The position numbers and the translations under genes were made by a program. From positions 1 through 36,601 of the forward strand of contig MKTT01000147.1 of the NCBI GenBank assembly GCA_001898385.1: 36,601 bases of DNA. Direction: 5' to 3'. This DNA comes from Planctomycetales bacterium 71-10 (GTDB lineage Bacteria > Planctomycetota > Planctomycetia > Isosphaerales > Isosphaeraceae). The first letter of the stretch is position 1. Every line of letters starts with the position of its first letter. Below the pieces are notes generated by a model. The model saw only the letters and a program-made list of their open reading frames with translations. It was not told where the DNA came from and ran no database searches. Below are positions 35,485 through 36,601 of this stretch, piece by piece.

Positions 35485-35496
35485 GGGGTCAGACTT
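35485..35496 (-). repeat. Right 12-bp inverted repeat of the island
   Basis: GGGGTCAGACTT, exact reverse complement of 33550-33561. It ends 38 bp before the leuA -35 box; GC-rich sequence resumes directly after it. Confidence 0.7.
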
Positions 35497-35534
35497 TGTG
35501 CTTGATTTCGCGTCGGCGGTCGGTCTCCTCGGCC

Positions 35535-35564
35535 TTGACCTCGCCCCTCCTCCTCACCTATGAT
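35535..35564 (+). promoter_or_regulatory. Sigma70-like promoter of the leuA leader
   Basis: TTGACC (35535-35540), an 18-bp spacer and TATGAT (35559-35564). The expected start near 35571 gives a leader of about 335 nt before leuA, with the leader-peptide ATG 44 nt in. Confidence 0.6.
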
Positions 35565-35614
35565 AACCGAAGCCCGGTGTATCCCTGGGCCAATGAACCG
35601 GAGCCGCACTTAGC

Positions 35615-35686
35615 ATGATCCTGTCGCTCGCCAGCCTCGACATCCTCCTCCTGGGCCTTATGGGCCGTCAGGGTGGGTCGTCGTAG
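35615..35686 (+). CDS. Putative leucine-rich leader peptide of leuA (23 aa)
   Basis: ATG 35615 to TAG 35684-35686, with CGGAG about 11 nt upstream. Seven of 23 residues are Leu (codons CTG, CTC, CTC, CTC, CTC, CTG, CTT), with the densest run DILLLGLMG at codons 9-17. The gene ends with GRQGGSS. It is followed 34 nt later by a strong hairpin with a T-run, and leuA comes next. This is the expected form of a leader peptide whose translation senses charged leucyl-tRNA. When leucine is short, a ribosome stalled at codons 11-15 would leave 35671-35679 free to pair with 35730-35737 and block the terminator; a ribosome reaching the stop would cover it. Function is inferred from position and pairing, not homology. 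Confidence 0.7.
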   Translation: MILSLASLDILLLGLMGRQGGSS

Positions 35687-35695
35687 GGCCGGCGA

Positions 35696-35711
35696 GCTTC
35701 TGAATAGAAGC
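35696..35711 (+). promoter_or_regulatory. Small hairpin between leader ORF and attenuator
   Basis: GCTTCT (35696-35701) and AGAAGC (35706-35711) with a GAAT loop. The preceding segment 35687-35696 can also pair with 35627-35636 inside the leader ORF (one A-C mismatch), a possible pause or anti-antiterminator structure. Confidence 0.45.
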
Positions 35712-35720
35712 GATCAACGG

Positions 35721-35765
35721 AACCCCGAGGACCACCCGGCCGGTGGACCTCGGGGTTCTTTTTTT
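35721..35765 (+). terminator. Rho-independent attenuator upstream of leuA
   Basis: AACCCCGAGGACCACC (35721-35736) pairs with 35742-35757 (15 of 16 bases, one A-A mismatch) around a 5-nt loop, followed by C and seven T (35759-35765). It is the only classical T-run terminator of this strength in the window, and it sits inside the leuA leader, 143 nt before the start codon. Segment 35730-35737 (GACCACCC) of the left arm can alternatively pair with GGGTGGGTC at 35671-35679 with one bulged G. Confidence 0.8.
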
Positions 35766-35820
35766 GGGCTCAGCCCTCCCGAGATCCGCCGGCCACGGCC
35801 CTCGACTCCGGCGTTCGCCT

Positions 35821-35850
35821 TTGCGGGCGAGGCTCCGAGCGTCGTAAAAT
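35821..35850 (+). promoter_or_regulatory. Possible internal promoter downstream of the attenuator
   Basis: TTGCGG (35821-35826), an 18-bp spacer and TAAAAT (35845-35850). It would give leuA a basal, attenuation-free transcript. The -35 match is weak. Confidence 0.3.
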
Positions 35851-35862
35851 GAAGGAAGTCTC

Positions 35863-35882
35863 CGCGGCGGGAATCCGCCGCG
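35863..35882 (+). promoter_or_regulatory. 8-bp GC hairpin just before the leuA ribosome site
   Basis: CGCGGCGG (35863-35870) and CCGCCGCG (35875-35882) with a GAAT loop, ending about 10 nt before GAGGAAC. It could shape translation initiation of leuA; no T-run, so not a terminator. Confidence 0.4.
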
Positions 35883-35907
35883 ACCGAACACGAGGAACGA
35901 GCCAGCC

Positions 35908-36601
35908 ATGAGCGCCGATCCGAATTCGCCGAGCCCGGCCGCCGATCAGGACCGCGTGCGGATCTTCGACACCACCCTGCGCGACGGCGAGCAGTCGCCG
36001 GGCGCGAGCATGAACCTGGGGGAGAAGCTGGAGATCGCCCGGGCCCTCGCCGCGATGGGCGTCGACGTCATCGAGGCCGGGTTCCCGATCGCCTCGGTCG
36101 GCGACTTCGAGTCCGTCCGGGCCATCGCGACCGAGGTCGCCGGCTCCACCGTCTGCGGCCTGGCCCGTTGCAACGACCGCGACATCGATCGCGCGTGGGA
36201 GGCCGTCCGATACGCCCAGAGCCCCCGGATCCACGTCTTCCTGGCCACCTCGCCCATCCACCGCGAGCACAAGCTGAGGATGTCGCGCGAGCAGGTGATC
36301 GAGCGGGCCGTCGCCGGCGTGCGCCGGGCCGTCGCCGCGTGTAAGGACGTCGAGTTCAGCCCGGAGGACGCCGGTCGCACCGAGCCCGAGTTCCTGCGCG
36401 AGGTCATCCAGGCGGTCATCGAGGCCGGCGCGACCACGGTGAACATCCCGGACACCGTCGGCTACCTGATGCCCCAGCAGTACGGGGCCATGATCGCCGA
36501 CCTGGCGAAGAACGTCCCGAACATCGGCCAGGCCGTCATCAGCACCCACTGCCACGACGACCTGGGCGTCGCCGTCGCCAACACGCTGGCGGGCGTCGAG
36601 G
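35908..36601 (+). CDS. leuA: 2-isopropylmalate synthase LeuA (3' end outside window)
   Basis: 231 codons are visible from ATG 35908, with GAGGAAC about 11 nt upstream. LeuA condenses acetyl-CoA with 2-oxoisovalerate, the first committed step to leucine. The TIM-barrel signature RIFDTTLRDGEQSPGASM (Arg25, Asp26 in TLRDGEQ) is followed by MGVDVIEAGFPIASVGDFE, then VEFSPEDAGRTEPEF, TVNIPDTVGYLMP and the metal-binding STHCHDDLGVAVANT (His214, His216). The match is to type 1 bacterial LeuA; homocitrate or citramalate synthase is less likely given the Leu-rich leader upstream. The C-terminal regulatory (leucine-binding) domain lies beyond the window, so feedback control cannot be checked here. Expression is probably controlled by the attenuator. 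Confidence 0.93.
   Translation, partial: MSADPNSPSPAADQDRVRIFDTTLRDGEQSPGASMNLGEKLEIARALAAMGVDVIEAGFPIASVGDFESVRAIATEVAGSTVCGLARCNDRDIDRAWEAVRYAQSPRIHVFLATSPIHREHKLRMSREQVIERAVAGVRRAVAACKDVEFSPEDAGRTEPEFLREVIQAVIEAGATTVNIPDTVGYLMPQQYGAMIADLAKNVPNIGQAVISTHCHDDLGVAVANTLAGVE

Larger units (their letters stand above)
33550..35496 (+). mobile_element. Lower-GC island flanked by perfect 12-bp inverted repeats
   Basis: AAGTCTGACCCC (33550-33561) and GGGGTCAGACTT (35485-35496) are exact inverted repeats 1.9 kb apart. Everything between is visibly AT-richer than its neighbours and holds a single gene, a P-loop ATPase. The island lies between the rpsR promoter (ending 33490) and the leuA promoter (starting 35535). 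No transposase and no clear target-site duplication are seen. Motifs like GGGGTCAGACTT recur, from memory, near REP-type elements in many genomes, so the ends may be REP copies rather than transposon tips. About 290 bp before the ATPase ATG and 130 bp after its stop show no other gene. Confidence 0.5.

Overview
The window is very GC-rich apart from one island. It reads as chromosome from a planctomycete, most likely of the Isosphaeraceae type. The pointers are a DUF1559 prepilin-like protein, a DUF1570 HExxH peptidase, a Tat-exported Gfo/Idh/MocA oxidoreductase, an LpxD-LpxI pair, a GspE/PilB ATPase with an added membrane domain, and palindromic REP-like repeats. Genus-level assignment is inference; no rRNA, tRNA or CRISPR array was seen.

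Layout. 1-4169: a partial DUF1559 pseudopilin-like gene and a large lipoprotein, both on the minus strand, separated by about 600 bp that hold a MITE/REP-like palindrome. 4598-12228: a Tat oxidoreductase, an ammonium transporter, a DUF255 thioredoxin-fold protein, a Uma2-family protein (minus), an exported esterase and a small membrane protein. 12426-17496: an ankyrin protein, an S41 protease, a palindromic repeat, tsaD, a membrane-protein gene broken by an in-frame TGA, a small minus-strand ORF and a HAD hydrolase. 17753-19810: lpxD and lpxI, two lipid A steps. 19877-22183: a small conserved-looking gene coupled to a truncated HNH remnant, then two membrane proteins on the minus strand. 22481-25054: an M28 peptidase and a CAP-domain protein, convergent. 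25938-30787: hisF, pilT, a pilB/gspE-like gene and a membrane protein. 30802-33360: an unknown exported protein, a DUF1570 peptidase and rpsR. 33550-35496: a lower-GC island with one P-loop ATPase, bounded by perfect 12-bp inverted repeats. 35535 to the end: the promoter, leader and 5' part of leuA.

The most interesting structure is the leuA leader. A sigma70-like promoter (35535-35564) is followed by a 23-codon ORF with seven Leu codons (35615-35686), then a strong hairpin with a 7-T run (35721-35765), then leuA at 35908. A segment at the 3' end of the leader ORF can pair with the ascending arm of the terminator. Together these have the full logic of a ribosome-mediated leucine attenuator. 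The ATPase island sits exactly between the rpsR promoter and the leuA promoter, which suggests it inserted into an intergenic region without damaging either one.

Limits: functions come from reading translated sequence and remembered family motifs. No search, folding program or GC calculation was run.
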